From Elmis aenea (taxonomy: Eukaryota > Arthropoda > Insecta > Coleoptera > Elmidae), in assembly GCA_947652605.1 (NCBI GenBank), contig OX393577.1, positions 47,901,494-47,965,493 of the forward strand: a stretch of 64,000 nt of DNA. Direction: 5' to 3'. Shown here in pieces: positions 44,304 through 56,570 of this stretch. A program made the position numbers and the translations under genes. The notes beneath the pieces were generated by a model. The model was not told where the DNA came from. It ran no database searches and saw only the letters and a program-made list of their open reading frames with translations. Position 1 is the stretch's first letter; every line of letters begins with the position of its first letter.

Positions 44304-45806
44304 ATGCTTAAGGTGAGATTAAAAAGAATAACAGTAAAGATCTTAATTGATAGGGTTATGTTTGTTTTTATATTGTAATTTGTGTAGCACACTATATTGA
44401 GATTCAATTTTTTTTTAGGGAAGTGTTAGTCTTGTAACTGGAGGTGCGTCTGGCTTAGGAAAAGCAACAGTTGAACGATTAATACAACAAGGCAGTCGTG
44501 TTGTATTGTGCGATATATCTCCATCAAAAGGAAGTGAAATATCGAAACAATTAGGAGAAAACAAATGTATCTACGTTCCAGTTGACGTAAGTGTGTTTAT
44601 TTTAAGTAAATTTTTACCTGAAGTTAGTAGAATTAATTTTTGTATTACAAAAAAAAAGTTTTAGATGTGATAAATTTTAACGATGTTGATTTATGTGAAA
44701 AATTTATTGGGTTGTAAAAATGTTATAAATAAAAACACAGTTTTGTTTCGAAACTTTGTGAAAGATATGCATAATGAACAATTATTTGTCTTATTTTGAT
44801 TACCATTGTTCTGTGATTACCTTGTAGTTTAATGTGAATGAAATACAACACCTATCATTTGCTGTATTCTTCTTCAAATACGATATTGAAGAATAGTATT
44901 AATAATAGGCCAATATGTATTACAAAAATAATTTTAAAGAGGCCTTTATTTTATTGTTTTATACATTTTTCTCATTTCCAAAATACACTTAAAAAATTGT
45001 GCTATACATTTTTTATTTTAGCAAGTCAGCTAAATAAATTTGTCGCAACTGTTATTTTAAAAAATAGTAATTAACAATTTGTTAACCAAATGATTCGACC
45101 ATTTTAGGTTTCATCAGAAGTTGAAGTGCAGAATGCCTTGAATATTACAAAAGAAAAGTTTGGAAAACTAAATAATCTAATTAACTGTGCAGGCATAGGG
45201 ATAGCATTTAAAACATACAACTTCAATAAGAAAGCTGCACACAGTTTAGAAGATTTCTCCAAAGTTATTCAAGTAATGAACAATTAATTAAATAAATATT
45301 TGAAATAATTAATTTGATGTATTTTAGGTAAATACAATAGGGACTTTTAATGTAACTCGTCTGGCTGTAGGTTTAATGGGTGAAAATGAGCCTAATGAAG
45401 ATGGACAGCGTGGTGTAGTTGTAAACACATCTAGTATAGCAGGATATGAAGGGCAGATGGGCCAAGCTGCATATGCAGCTAGCAAAGCTGCTGTTATTGG
45501 TATGACCCTACCAATGGCACGCGATCTTGCCAGTCAAGGAATACGGGTAGTTACCATAGCACCAGGTGATTTTTCATCATTTATGTAATTTCATAAAGTA
45601 ACATTTGTTTTTCAGGACTATTTCAGACGCCCTTATTAAGTGGTCTACCAGACAAAGTAAAAAATTTCTTGGCCAAATCAGTTCCTTTTCCACAAAGACT
45701 TGGAGAGCCCTCAGAATTTGCATTATTAGTACAAAGCATTATTGAAAATCCGATGTTAAATGGGGAGGTCATAAGATTGGATGGCGCTCTGCGTATGCAA
45801 CCATAA
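44304..45806 (+). CDS. scu: HSD17B10 / scully, 3-hydroxyacyl-CoA and 17-beta-hydroxysteroid dehydrogenase
   Basis: Mitochondrial short-chain dehydrogenase. It oxidises 3-hydroxy-2-methylbutyryl-CoA in isoleucine breakdown, acts on steroids, and, known for the vertebrate protein, is a subunit of the mitochondrial RNase P protein complex. Five exons: 44304-44312, 44419-44586, 45108-45272, 45328-45565 and 45616-45806, all GT-AG, giving 256 residues. The tiny first exon encodes only MLK. NAD motif TGGASGLG (10-17), INCAG (84-88), catalytic Ser150 (NTSS), Tyr163 and Lys167 in YAASK, then TIAPG and a C-terminal [16 protein letters not shown]. All catalytic residues are intact. The fly orthologue starts with an equally short pre-Rossmann segment. 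AATAAA at 45985-45990. Confidence 0.96.
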
Positions 45807-46879
45807 AACACGCATTTGAAATGAATATCAAATATTATTAAGTGTGGTGCTAGCATTATATTTTTATAAGGTCGTTGTTTTTTAATAGTTTGCATTAAAA
45901 TATCTTGCATTCCATTGGTTGTTTAATTTTTGTATATTATGGACTGTAATTGACTACAACAACTTACAACATAAAACTTCACTGAATAAAAAAAGTATGG
46001 TTATAGTATCCCTGCAGTTTGCAGTTTTTCTAGGGATGATGTATCAAACAGATTTTGAGCCTTAAACAATATTTAAGTTCAATAACAACATTTCATAAAG
46101 TTCTATAAAGCTGTTTTAAAAAATTGGGAATATAATGTAAATTTACTTTATTGAAAAAACTCCAGTGAAATATAAAATTTAGTGTTTTTTTTATGTGCCT
46201 ACAGGGGACTCACAAACAGAAACAGTTGAATAGGGAAGGCAGTGAAAAATTATAAGCCAAAACAAATAAAGTTTTTAAAAGGTCGAGGCCTTCTAGATTT
46301 TTGCAAAACTGTGATTTTGGTAATTTTTTTTGTTGAAAAAAAGATTTCTTAAAAATTGTAAGCTGAATAAGTACCAGTAGACAGATTTAGTATGGCGACG
46401 CTTGTTTTTGAGATATAAATTGATTTATTTAAAATTGATATCGTAGTTGGCCATGATAAGTAGCTAACTCAAAAAAAAATAATTCAAATTAGCTTTTTAA
46501 AGTAGATTATATTATATATTTGATTATAAACAGTGTGCAGTGAAAAAAATCATTGGACCCCGATTTAATTTTTCTAGAACACAATTTTTTTTGTTAAAGT
46601 GAATTCATGACCTTTGTTATGGAGCAAACATCATTTTTTTTGTAACTCCCAAATTTTTTCCTAATTCTATTAGGGCTTTTAATTTTCTAAATGACTAAAA
46701 ATTTTGACTTCTTCCATAAAGACATTTTTCGAACATTGAATTATTGAAAATTGATAAACTTAATAAATTTTATTTTATTCAAAAATTAATCACAATGTTG
46801 CTAATTAAATTAAATGTTCTTGACAATAAGCAAGCCTACTTGTACCTTTTAAATGACCCATAGGCAAATTCCAACAATT
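45807..46879. other. scu 3' UTR and repeat-rich spacer
   Basis: AATAAA at 45985-45990. Thereafter AT-rich DNA without a supported gene. Confidence 0.45.
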
Positions 46880-47325
46880 GAATTTTTTCTTCGCTATGTC
46901 ACTGTTAAATAAATGTGCCATAGTACCAAATTAAACTTTAAGAAAGTTATTGTTTGACTTTTACTTGACGAGTAAAAAAATAACATGGATAAGATACTTC
47001 GATAATTTTATTGGCTTAGGAACGGATATTGAAACAAATGAATGTTTTCATTTTACAGTGCATAAAAAAAAACAACTGTTTTCCAAAAATATTTTTATAT
47101 TACCAAGTATAACCGAATTATTAACGATTTAAAAAAATGCCCATTTTGATTATTGCTTTTTATCTAGCATGCCATGGAACTTTTTTAAAACATGAAAGCA
47201 TCACTGAATAGGTCTCAGAAAGGGGAACAATTTGTCTTATTTAAACGTCTTTGTAACTTTGTAGATCTTACCGTTTACGTTACTCATATAGTGGCCCTTC
47301 TATGTGGACCACCCTGTATGTTTTT
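46880..47325. repeat. Interspersed repeat family R2, copy 2
   Basis: Direct counterpart of 26950-27290, with ACCGAATTATTAACGATTT, GCATGCCATGGAACTTTTT, GTGGCCCTTCTATGTGG and the terminal GGACCACCCTGTATG. The left boundary is uncertain (46880-47040). Confidence 0.65.
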
Positions 47326-47433
47326 ATAAAAAAACATTGGAATTACTAAATAATAAGAGTTTGTGTTACCCGACCGTAGAAGAAGATACCCGACTGCTTA
47401 ATTCCCTCACATAGAAAACAAATCTGTCACTAG

Positions 47434-47771
47434 CAGTGGCGTACGCAAAAAAATATTTCAGGGGGATATTGATTTAATTTGCAAAAATAATACTAATTTC
47501 AAACGGGGCATGTTATTGGTAAAATTAGAAAATGGCGTAGAGGGACACACAGTGAGTTGTAAAAAAGGGGTGCGGGGAGCGGCCCACCAAGTAACAGCGC
47601 CATAGGCAATTATTTTTAATTTTCAATGTCAAACGCACCCAAAAATAGCATATGTAAGTAAAATATACGAACATATATATTTTGTTTGGAAAAGCGGTAA
47701 TTATAATTTTAGTCGTTTTCAAATTTTCGGGGGGATATGTCCCCCTAATCCTCTCCTTGCGTACGCCACTG
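47434..47771. mobile_element. hAT-type MITE with perfect 8-bp duplication
   Basis: CAGTGGCGTACGCAA at 47434 and its inverse TTGCGTACGCCACTG ending at 47771. Flanked on both sides by GTCACTAG (47426-47433 and 47772-47779), an exact 8-bp target-site duplication. The 338-bp interior has GGGGGATAT blocks near both ends in inverted arrangement and no coding capacity. Confidence 0.9.
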
Positions 47772-47814
47772 GTCACTAGCTACTCCTAATAAAGTTTTTA
47801 TTCAACTCAAGCTA

Positions 47815-48430
47815 TCACCTTAGATTCTTAGATCATATAAACTACATGGATAACACTACCACAATGCAACTATGTTGTATACATTTCCCAGACGTACAAT
47901 TATACTGCATCTCCTTCTAACACATATGAAAGTATATTTCTATCTCGCTTTCCGGGCCCACTGAGTAAAATCGTGTGCGTTACTATGGTTACGCGCGAAA
48001 TTTGAACTACTAGTAGATGCAATGTACTCGGATGTTTCCGTGTCAAATATGGGAGGATACAATAACATTAGATCAGACTTGGTAAGTTTTATTGAAGTAC
48101 AGTAAACACCGCTTATTAGAATCAATTGATTCAATTAAACGACGATTTTAATAGCAAAAAATTCTAAATGTCATTCACGCATCAGTCGCTAGAATAGGCT
48201 AGGTAGGAAGTACGTTACAGTTATTATCGCGGTTGCGCTACGATGACAGCGGGCCCGGGCCCAAAACAAAGATAGCGTATATTGGGCCCACATAATATAG
48301 AAAGAGATAGGTTTAAAAAGGCACGTTGTACATGTCGGCAACATTGTCTTAACTATATTCCTATGGTGTTGTGTTATCCATGTAGTTTTTATATGATCTA
48401 GGCTATCACATACACTCTCATAACAAAAAA
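47815..48430. mobile_element. Inverted-repeat element (MITE-like)
   Basis: GATCATATAAACTACATGGAT near 47830 is matched inverted by ATCCATGTAGTTTTTATATGATC near 48377, with further matches of GCTATCAC at both ends. The interior is non-coding and has GGGCCC blocks (47955, 48250, 48285). Confidence 0.65.
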
Positions 48431-49125
48431 CAAGAGACAAACACATGGCTAATAAAATTAAATTTTATTCAGAAATAATTTACATATTATTTAATTTATA
48501 CAAAACTTATTGTATTGTGCATATAGCAGTTTAATATCCGTTGAGCTATCGTAAAATAAATATAATTCTTAACATTTTGGCACATATTACTTCATTCAAC
48601 ATGGCTGATAAATACATCTAAATATTAACGGCATAAAATTCATATACCAATAATAACAGGTTTTACAAAATTTGTACAACACTTTTAGACATACCTTTAC
48701 TATAGAGTATTGTATAATAAAAATTAATTTTATTATAAGAACAAGCTTGACTAAAATTTTGAAGTTTTTGATGAAAGTACTGATCAGCAAAAGTTAATTT
48801 TTTTCAAACAATTTGTTTCATAAGATATGATATGATAATGTACAGAAATTATGCCTTTAAGCCAGATACGCATGCTATGGTAAAACAAATAGAATTACAA
48901 TAAAACCTCACTTTAATAAACATTAAATGAATGGATTTGTGTGGATAAAGCTTTATCAGTCACTACCTCTTTACAATAAATGAAATTGTTTATATTATTG
49001 TTTGTTGGGCACTTTTTAAGATATATAAATTTATTATTACAAATCTTTCTGTTAGTTTATTAAATGGAGGGTTTATTGTAATATTGTAAAGTTAAGGACG
49101 ACTTTCATTAGTTATTTTTTATGTA
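48431..49125 (-). other. PLEKHG-like 3' UTR and beyond
   Basis: Downstream of the RhoGEF stop. A polyadenylation hexamer on the minus strand (TTTATT, 49072-49077) lies about 50 bases past the stop; another is at 49030-49035. Nothing else recognised. Confidence 0.5.
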
Positions 49126-52100
49126 TCATTCAAACCTACCAACAATAGTTTTTACCCAGCCTTTTGAACTTATCGGTGAAGGTAATTCGAATATTTTTGT
49201 ATTGTCACTGCCATTATTGATCTTACAGCTAACAAATCGATCACTAGAAATCGTATTAGCATTTTTAATGTTTGCACTGGAATCCGGTACACTACCAAGT
49301 TTTTGATTATTGTTTTTGATTGCTGTTACACTATTGTTAATAACACTATCCAAATTATTTTCACTAGGTGGATCAGATTTGTTGTAGTTTTCATTATTAT
49401 TACAAGATAACAGTCGTAATGGTTTGGTTGGAATTGGTGGTGGGGCATTTGTAGGCCTTTTGATCAGTCTTTTACTGTCCCGTAAACTTGTATTCCTCAA
49501 ACTCAATCTATTTGGATTGGTTCTAACGAATCCGCTATCACTGCACGTGACTGAAGTATTTTCAACGTACTTTTGCTCGTTTGGTTGCGACTTTGGACGT
49601 CCATTTACGTTAAGAGTGCCAGCCTCTTCGTTTAAATTTTTTTCCATAAGACTTTCATAGTAACCATCAGAACTTTGACTAGAGTTGAAAATGTCAGGTG
49701 TGCAATTCCGTACTTCTTTAACAGAGTTTGAAATGCTCGTTTGACTAGATTTTAAAGTATTAGAAGAACTCGAAGTGCTGCTGTTATTACTTTTTACCGT
49801 GTCGTCCACGGAAATATCGTTGCTTTCGGCAGAACACCACAATCGCTTCTCAAATTCCCTTCTAACTTTATCACCATGACTAAGTACTTCTTTCTCGTTA
49901 ATTGTCATATCTAAATTTTCACGTTCTCCCATTAAATCTTCATGGTTTCTTTCGTTATCACAAGAATTGATGCTTATGTCGGATCGGCTAAATGTTTTTG
50001 ATCCGAACAGTTTTTGTGGATCAACGTAATCTGGTTCTGCAATTTTAGCGCCCATACTCTTGGATCCTTGTTTGTAGGTAGGGAGTTTTTTGGTACGCCG
50101 CTGCTGCTCTTCTGATATTATGGCACGAAATCTTTGTACTAAACTGAAACGTATTGCCGATTTACGGTATATTCTGTGTTCGGGATGTTCATTATCGTCT
50201 AGATGTGAAGACATATCACTAAAAGAAATACAATATTTTATTATTAAACATTATAAAAACAAACAAAAAGAGTCGAGCTGAGTTTAGTGAATTTTGTTAA
50301 CATTTGTTCTAGAACTGACACAAAAGGTGTAATGGACAAAAACAATTTCATACACAATTTAACATTTGAGTGTTCACTTGTTCGACTATAAACGCCTTTT
50401 AAACACATTTCGTGTTTAAGCAAATGAAGTGGACCTCAACAGTCGAGCATAAACAAATTAATTCATCTATTAAACCTCAATAATATACAAAACATTTGAC
50501 AAAATTTGATGCAGCACAGTTGTTCAGGGTGGACCACATTCAAATGTTTCACGAGGTATTTCGGTTACCACAGAAGTTAGGAAAAAACTGTTATCAGTCT
50601 CATGAATTGTTTCTTTGAGATAAACAAACCTGTGTTATTAGATTTTTTATTTATAAATATAGAACAAAATGTTGCAAATGTTTTTCATAAACATTTGCAT
50701 GCTTATATTAAAAACAACTAAAAATTTTGCAACGACCTTGATTTTTGAGATATGAAAGTAAACTTATATTTTTGTAAATGGAAAGTCTAGTAGGCCATAA
50801 CTTCATATGAAAGAGTGGTTTTTCTGCTTTTTAAAAATACATATATACTTTTAAATGTGTTGCAAAAAATAACAGGTATGGCTAATTTTGTGAAAATGTT
50901 ATCATCAGAGTTTGTCATGATTTCGTAAAAAAATGATGTTCGCAATTAAAAAACAACTAAATGTTATGTTCAAGTACATGGTAAACTTTTAAGTTGTTTA
51001 TTAATTGCAAACATCACTTGTTTACGAAATTATGGCAAACCTTGGTAATAAAATTTTCATCAAAATTAGCCATATCTCAGTTATTTTTTGCAAAAAATAT
51101 ATAAAACTACAATTTTTGAACAGCTAAAAAAAGTTCTTTTACATAGTCATGGCCTTCTAAAGTTTGTATTAAAAAATATATAAATTTACTGCACATCTCA
51201 AGTCAATATAAACATTTATAAAAAACCTATATGACATTCAGTTTTACTTTTATAAATAAAACAGTTAAAGTAAACTTTCAAAACCGATGAAATTTAATTT
51301 TTCGTCAGTAAAAATGGAAAGTGATGTAAAATTTTAATAACACTGGCATGTTAATCTCATAAAAAAATAATCCAAGAGCACAAAATAAGATTTTCACTAA
51401 CTATTATGGCAGTGGTTTCCAATCTGAGGGCCGCTAGACTATTGCAAGGGGGGGCACAGCTGTTACCAAAATATCATTTTTGAATACAAAAGGCAAGTTT
51501 ATTTATACAGAATTATGGTATACTGTTTTGTTGCAGCCCATCAAATAATTATCATATCAGGACAGTATTTATGAAATTAGATTGTTCTGAAAAGTGAGAG
51601 GGGCGCAAACATTTTTTTATGAAAAAGGGGGGCGGAGGTACAAAAGGGTTGGAAACCACTGTATTATGGTAACCGAGATACCCAGCAAAACATTCCAATT
51701 TGGTCCACACTGTACAGAATGAATAATTATACATAAAGTATTTAACACGTTAACTGTCCAAGCATTTTTTTTAAATCGACGTCACATGCTAATGTGTCCA
51801 CATTTAGAAGTGTTTTCTATAGCCTGCTGCTAAAATTTTTTGTATTTTACAATCCTTTTTTAAAATAAATTTTTTAAAAAAATGTCAGTCGTTTTTGTCA
51901 CATATTGTACCATATGGATATTTTCCACATAAAAAGTTTGTTTTGGCTTCAATTTCAAAGTCCACTTGAATGCCAAAAATTAAAAATGTACTTAAAATGA
52001 GTTTCAAGTCAAGCAGAAAGTAACCGGACTTACAAATTTCGATCTCAACAATTTTGGTCCATCAAATCTAGTGTTCTTTATTGCACTGTATAATTTAAAA

Positions 52101-55100
52101 ATAAAATACCAATAAACCAAAGTTCACGACAAAAATAATAATATGTTATTATATTGGTAATACTTAAAGACTCAATGGCAAATAAAATAAAAATTTAAAT
52201 GGCAATAATTTTGAAAGTTGTTTATGTTGTATTACATAATTGACAATTATTGTACTTACTTTTCTTGTAGATCTTCAAGCTCTACATCTGGTTGTTTTTT
52301 ACTAAACAATAAATTACATCTCGCAGAATTTATATTCTCTTTTTTTACATTATCCAGTTGATCATTTAGTTGAAAATCTCTTGGTAATGAGTCAGCCTTG
52401 CTTGGTAAATCGTCCTGTTTCTGCCAAATTCCAGTAACCGGTTCACAGTCTCTAACACTTTTACGCTGCCTATTTAAAATTTTCTGAAACTCTTCATTCT
52501 GCATTAACAAATCTGACACTACTTTTTCTAATGTGTTTGTTGCCATATGAGAGTCATTTTCAACTTCCAGTGAGCTTTCTTCTATATCTTCACATTTATC
52601 TTTCTTGAATTCTATCTGATTCTCATTATACATTGCTAAGCTGTCGGTAGATGTTCCAATACCAGGTTCACAATTTTCCGAATCTGATAAATCAGTATAA
52701 AAAACGGAATTTGCATCTTTTTCTTTTTTAATTTTGGTTATTCGTTTGGGGATGGCTTTTGTCGTGTACTGAATGATGCCTGGTTCAGATTTACGTCTCC
52801 AATTTGTAAGAGATGGAAATGACCGATCATGTGACGCTGCCCGTCTGTTGATGAAATCCCGTGACTTGCGTACTCTGCCACGGCGTTCTAAATACTGAGG
52901 TGTTGAATGTTGTTTAAGAGGTGACCATTTATCAGTTGTGTCTTCTGTAAAAATCATTTTATGTAACGTGAGTTATAAGTACAACAGAAAAGACTTCTTA
53001 CCAACATCGTGTAACTCCTGCCCCAGTTGCATAACCAGTTGTCTTGCATGATTTGGGATTATAGCATTGTAATTTTCTAAAATTACGCGTTTGAGTTGTA
53101 AAGTCCATTCTCTCTTGTGTTGAGGTGATCTAGCCCTCAATGTGCACTGCTGGCGAGGATTGTCGAATGGTAAAATATGGAAACTAAGTAATTCACCTCT
53201 TACTTGTTCAACCAACATTAGATTAGAACACTAAAAAATATAAAGTAAAATTTAATTATTTGCAAAGTTTAATTGATTTAAGATCAGAAAGATTTTTTTT
53301 TGTGTTTTAGACTTTTTTATTTTCGTAATCAACTTTGAACTTAAGCTTTAGCCTAAACCAGTGATCCTCAAAGTGTTGTCCGCCAACACCCTGGGGTCCT
53401 TGAATCCTTCTGAAGGGGTCCCCTGGGCCTTTTAATATGTTCGAAAATCGATCAAATTAATTTGCCAGGCTAAGTTACAAACAAAATTATGTCTACAAAA
53501 CAATTCATGGGGTTCCTCTGTAAACTATTTTTTGGGAAGGGGTCCTTAGAGTAAAAAGTTTGAGAAACACTGGTCTAAACTATTATTTATGACATCAAAA
53601 TGTTTACTTTCTAAATCTGCAAACCTAATAGCTACTATCTTTTTACGTTTGTTTTTTTAAAACCATTGGCTATGAATTATTTTGAAATATTAAAATGTCA
53701 TAACATTATTATTGGTCGGTCTAAAAATTTTAGGTTTTTGAAAATGAATTGAATAGTTCCAAAGAAATACAAAATATTACTATTTATAAAACCACCTCAT
53801 ACTGTGGTTATCAACTGTCGTACACTGAAAAGGCCTAGCTACAGTTTAAAACAGTCAAGCATCTTAATCAATAATACTGCATAAATATGGGCTTCAATTT
53901 TATTACTCACTTTTTGATATATCGTATAATTTTGAACAATATAAAACTACTGTTGATTGTGTATGCAATAATTTGAAGTATGTTTTACTGTTTTACTTTG
54001 TTGACATAATACAGTGTGCGGCAAAAGTATGGAATAACTTAATTAAATTGAAACTACATGCTTTAGAAAAAACCCTTGAACACATCAATCTTTTTTATGT
54101 GGGGTCTCAAAATTTGTGTATCATTAAAAAATGTTCGAATGTCATTACTTGAAAACAAATGAAGATCAAGTATTGAGTCTAATAAAAACAAAATTGTGTT
54201 AAATAAAAAATCGAAGTGCCCGGGGATTTTTTCCAAAAAAATATTGTTTGGATTTTAATAAATTCATTCCATACTTTCGCCACGCACTGTATTTTTAAGC
54301 TCAGTTATTTAATAATCACAATTTATAACAGTTTAGTTAAGCTATTGATGTTTTGTTTACATCACAAATTACTAAACAGGTTTTAAAAACTACGATCTTT
54401 GAAACCACGCTGCATTTATGTGTCTAATTGTTCGTAATTAATATATTCTTGAACAAGTTTCACTGTAAAAGCTGTCAATCACAACTGACTTATTTTCTTT
54501 TAACTTTAAAACCTACTTAAGCACAATGTACTCACCATTATATGGGACTTATAAGCCAATCCTCCATCTGGCTTGCTCTTTGCAAGAAGCAGCACCTTAT
54601 CAAACAGGAACACATGTCTTCTTCCTCTTGCACCACCAACTCTAAATGTTCCTTCAGCTATCAGTTCACCGAGGGCTGTTAAATCTGGACCGCTCCATCC
54701 ATACAACTGTGCCTGTATCTCTTGCACACGCACTGCATGTTCGTGTTTCCGTTTCATGGTATTAATATGGGAGGCAACACTCGTCATCGTAGTTAAAGCT
54801 AAATCAACTGCAGGTTTGTGAGTAGAATCACACTGTTTTGATAACCTTTGCAAGAGCAAATGATATTTCAAAATACGTTGCACAGGTTTTAATAAGTACG
54901 ATCCTAATGGTAATGCATGCCCTAAGGCAACTTGTTTTTCTCTGAACAACGATGCTATATGTTCGTCTCTAGTCAGTTCGCCTAATACGGCCATAGTACG
55001 GGGATAGTTAGTACAATATTCAGTATACACTGAAAAACCTGCATCGTTGACTAAAAATGCATTCGCAATTAAAGTTGGATCATAGTTGGCTTGCTGCAAT

Positions 55101-55358
55101 GCCTCCAGGAATCTCCTACAAAAATATTAAAAAGTTACACATGGTGCAAATAATTTTACTTTTAAAGTTAATTATGCAATGTTATGGAGGGCATAATAAT
55201 TGTAAAATGCTTTCAAATCGCAATTTTCGTGAAGGCTCATTAGATTAGTAAAAACTTTACCTGTTAAAAGTGTATATTTCTTCTAAATTACTAAAAAGAT
55301 CTTGGAGGTGTTCTGATAGTGGACATTCTGGATCCCTCCTCCACTGTTCCAAATATCC
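49126..55358 (-). CDS. PLEKHG-like Rho guanine-nucleotide exchange factor, 3' five exons (5' partial)
   Basis: A DH-PH exchange factor that loads GTP onto Rho-family GTPases. Minus-strand exons: 55358-55261, 55115-54536, 53230-53002, 52944-52260, 50218-49126; GT-AG junctions and continuous frame give 894 codons plus stop. The DH domain starts inside the first visible exon (GYLEQWRRDPECP, LFSNLEEIYTFNR) and continues in the next (LPLGSYLLKPVQRILKYHLL is the signature DH helix). The PH domain follows (FLFDKVLLLAKS, then across the intron LLSFHILPFDN, SPQHKREWTLQLK). After PH comes a long, Ser/Asp/Glu-rich, probably disordered tail with SLVQRFRAIISEEQQRR and TKKLPTYKQGSK. The arrangement fits PLEKHG1-3. 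The first ~half of DH and anything N-terminal is upstream of 55358; no matching exon was found up to 64000. Confidence 0.88.
50525..51712. mobile_element. Long palindromic element in the PLEKHG-like intron
   Basis: Begins CAGGGTGGACCACATTCAAA and ends CCAATTTGGTCCACACTG, the same terminal sequence as 8803-9958. The arms share inverted stretches such as TTGCAAAAAATAACAGG against its complement (about 50862 and 51085) and GTTTGTCATGATTTCGTAAA against its complement (about 50908 and 51025), meeting near 50985. A hAT-type MITE (51410-51661) is nested in the right arm. No transposase. Confidence 0.8.
51410..51661. mobile_element. Nested hAT-type MITE
   Basis: Ends CAGTGGTTTCCAA and TTGGAAACCACTG, flanked on both sides by TATTATGG (51402-51409 and 51662-51669), an exact 8-bp duplication. 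252 bases, non-coding, with GGGGGG runs. It interrupts the older palindromic element. Confidence 0.92.
53359..53572. mobile_element. hAT-type MITE in the PLEKHG-like intron
   Basis: Ends CAGTGATCCTCAAAGTG and TTTGAGAAACACTG, flanked by GCCTAAAC (53351-53358) and GTCTAAAC (53573-53580), an 8-bp duplication with one mismatch. Contains inverted GGGGTCC blocks. 214 bases, non-coding. Confidence 0.88.
54012..54289. mobile_element. Mariner/Tc1-type MITE in the PLEKHG-like intron
   Basis: CAGTGTGCGGCAAAAGTATGG at the left and CCATACTTTCGCCACGCACTG at the right, with TA on each side. 278 bases, non-coding; TIRs are typical of TA-target elements. Confidence 0.85.
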
Positions 55359-56254
55359 CTGTAAAAAATATAAATTTATCAAGCTATTAATTTAAAAAAA
55401 CAATATAAAAATACAAAAGTTACATCACTTGCATTAAAATATCAATTATTGTATGGAAATTTGCAAAAAAAACTGTTAAAAAGCTGATGTGAAGATTTAC
55501 AAACTGAATTGTTCTGGCGTTTTTTCTAAATGCAACAATAAAATTAATTGTATAAATGTCATAATTATATTAAACAAACAAAGGCATAAAAATTAATTAG
55601 ACATTAAGATTTTTAATTTATTTTAAAATTCAAATGGCACCAGTATAGTTTTGTGTCCAAATCAGATAGTAAATGTTCTTATTTTTTTAGTCAAATAAAT
55701 AAATTAATAATTTTATGGCTATTTTTTTCAAAAAAAGTGTCAATTATCAGTAGGCCCTGAAAAAAACATCTTTGCATAAGTGAGTTTGTATGAGATTTTT
55801 TGTTTTTGAAAGTTGATCATAATAAAGTCTCTATTTTCAAAAACCAAAAACTTTTGTTTAAACTTTTATTCAGGCACACAATATGTCTTTAAGGCCTATC
55901 GATACTTTGTAGGCTTAGAATAATTATAAAAAGTATTAAAATGTTTACAAATTGTAAGATTTAACCATTTAACATCTCATTTTCACAATAATTATACCTA
56001 CTAGGGCCATTTGAAGCAAAAAGTCGAATAACGCCTTTTTATAATACATTAAATTTTGATTTTATTGCATGCATTTTTTCCGCAATTTTAATATAAATAT
56101 GATTAAGTGGGGATTATTTCCAATATCAAACCATATAATCGAACTTGTAATAATTGAAATCAGAATTAAGCATAATTTTTTTTAAGTTACGTGGATGATT
56201 TAATAAAAGAACTATTTATGCACACAATATGTATAAATAAAATGCGCATTTATT
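55359..56254. other. Intron or upstream of RhoGEF, no exon seen
   Basis: Presumed intron (acceptor for the 55358 exon is ACAG at 55359-55362). AT-rich with no recognisable DH-domain exon. Confidence 0.45.
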
Positions 56255-56570
56255 GCAAGCATTTTATAAAATACTAGGCGATTTACCCGGCGTTGCACGC
56301 GTGATTACAATTATTCTCTTTGATCAATCACAGACTACTCGCGCTCCGTGCTCGCGCCCGGCGGACGTTCCCAAATGTTCAATTACAGACTACTCGCGCT
56401 CGGCGGACGTTTCCGGCCGTTCTTTATACGACGTTTGAGATCCGTCAGGTCCTAAATAGTAACTGTGCAAAATTTGGTCCCGATCGGTCAACGGACCTCG
56501 GATTGTATAGCGAACAAACAAACAAACAAACAAAAACAAACAAACACACAAACAAGCTCTTTTATATATA
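56255..56570 (+). repeat. Interspersed repeat with (CAAA)n tail
   Basis: TACTAGGCGATTTACCCGGC onward, then two direct copies of CAGACTACTCGCGCTC (about 56331 and 56387), CAAAATTTGGTCCCGATCGG, and a (CAAA)n-rich 3' end before TATATA. Similar repeats with CTAG-CCCGGC starts and A/C-rich tails are common in insects; class not certain (SINE-like is possible). Confidence 0.55.

Noticed and set aside
45376..45588. Separate short-chain dehydrogenase ORF
   Set aside because: It is exon 4 of scully read through its donor site.
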